A stretch of DNA of 64,000 bases from Paenibacillus mangrovi (GTDB taxonomy: Bacteria; Bacillota; Bacilli; Paenibacillales; Paenibacillaceae). The stretch lies in contig NZ_JALIRP010000004.1 of NCBI RefSeq assembly GCF_022898935.1, positions 434,001 to 498,000 on the forward strand, read 5' to 3'. Shown piece after piece: positions 63,997 to 64,000 of this stretch. A model generated the notes under the pieces. The model searched no databases, was not told the DNA's origin, and saw nothing but the letters and a program-made list of their open reading frames with translations. Within the stretch, counting starts at the first letter, position 1, and the number at the start of each line of letters is the position of its first letter. The translations under genes and the position numbers were made by a program.

Positions 63997-64000
63997 CACA

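Overview
The window reads as a chromosomal segment of a Paenibacillus-like Gram-positive bacterium (Paenibacillaceae). The reasons are lipobox signal peptides, a YesM/YesN-type two-component pair, LplABC-like sugar transporters without their own ATPase, DUF5696 and Yip1 genes mixed with ABC permeases, and AGGAGG-type ribosome sites. From about 6.9 kb to the end every gene lies on the minus strand, so operons are read from high to low coordinates.

Region 1 (1-6.95 kb) is a patchwork of accessory and decaying genes. An AT-rich cluster holds a Thg1-like 3'-5' nucleotidyltransferase (cut by the window edge), a small ORF, a bacterial PH-domain protein and a MerR regulator. It is followed by a C-terminal gene remnant, a DUF255/YyaL-type thioredoxin-fold gene broken by an 18-nt insertion carrying an in-frame TAG, an HTH protein of plasmid/ICE type, an intact SRPBCC protein and a headless, frameshifted large serine recombinase.

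Region 2 (6.95-26.9 kb) is a long glycan operon: LacI regulator, Gfo/Idh/MocA oxidoreductase, a very large membrane-anchored solute-binding protein with two carbohydrate-binding-like domains, two permeases, an NHL-repeat protein, a Yip1 protein, DUF5696 protein no. 1, two more permeases, two tandem paralogous solute-binding proteins (SBPs) and an M60 (mucinase-type) metallopeptidase. The two SBPs come from a ~1.9 kb tandem duplication whose junction left a chimeric ORF: the M60 N-terminus joined to the permease C-terminus.

Region 3 (26.9-40.9 kb) holds a GH35 beta-galactosidase, a YesM-like kinase, a frameshifted YesN-like response regulator, a GH43 enzyme with CBM6 and Fn3 domains, an LplABC-type transporter and a GH2 enzyme. 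Two promoters share a near-identical arrangement of 20-bp-spaced direct repeats, and two other genes share a long AGTATACT palindrome.

Region 4 (40.97-47.4 kb) is a complete AfuABC/PhnSTUV-type transporter with its own ATPase, a DeoR repressor, a HAD phosphatase and a sugar isomerase/epimerase. It is probably for a phosphorylated sugar or similar anion.

Region 5 (47.5-64 kb) is a second DUF5696 locus: DUF5696 protein no. 2, two permeases, a GH110 alpha-1,3-galactosidase, two tandem SBPs, then a separate transcription unit with two large uncharacterised enzyme-like proteins (a TIM-barrel-like and an alpha/alpha-barrel-like protein) and a GH2 enzyme.

Working model (inference): none of the glycosidases nor the M60 peptidase has an export signal, whereas the SBPs, the NHL protein and both DUF5696 proteins do. 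Glycans or glycopeptides would be engaged outside by DUF5696 and SBPs, imported using a shared ATPase encoded elsewhere, and taken apart in the cytoplasm by M60, GH110, GH35, GH2, GH43 and the two unknown enzymes. The GH110/M60/beta-galactosidase combination points to galactose-rich O-glycans, but plant arabinogalactan-type substrates are not excluded.
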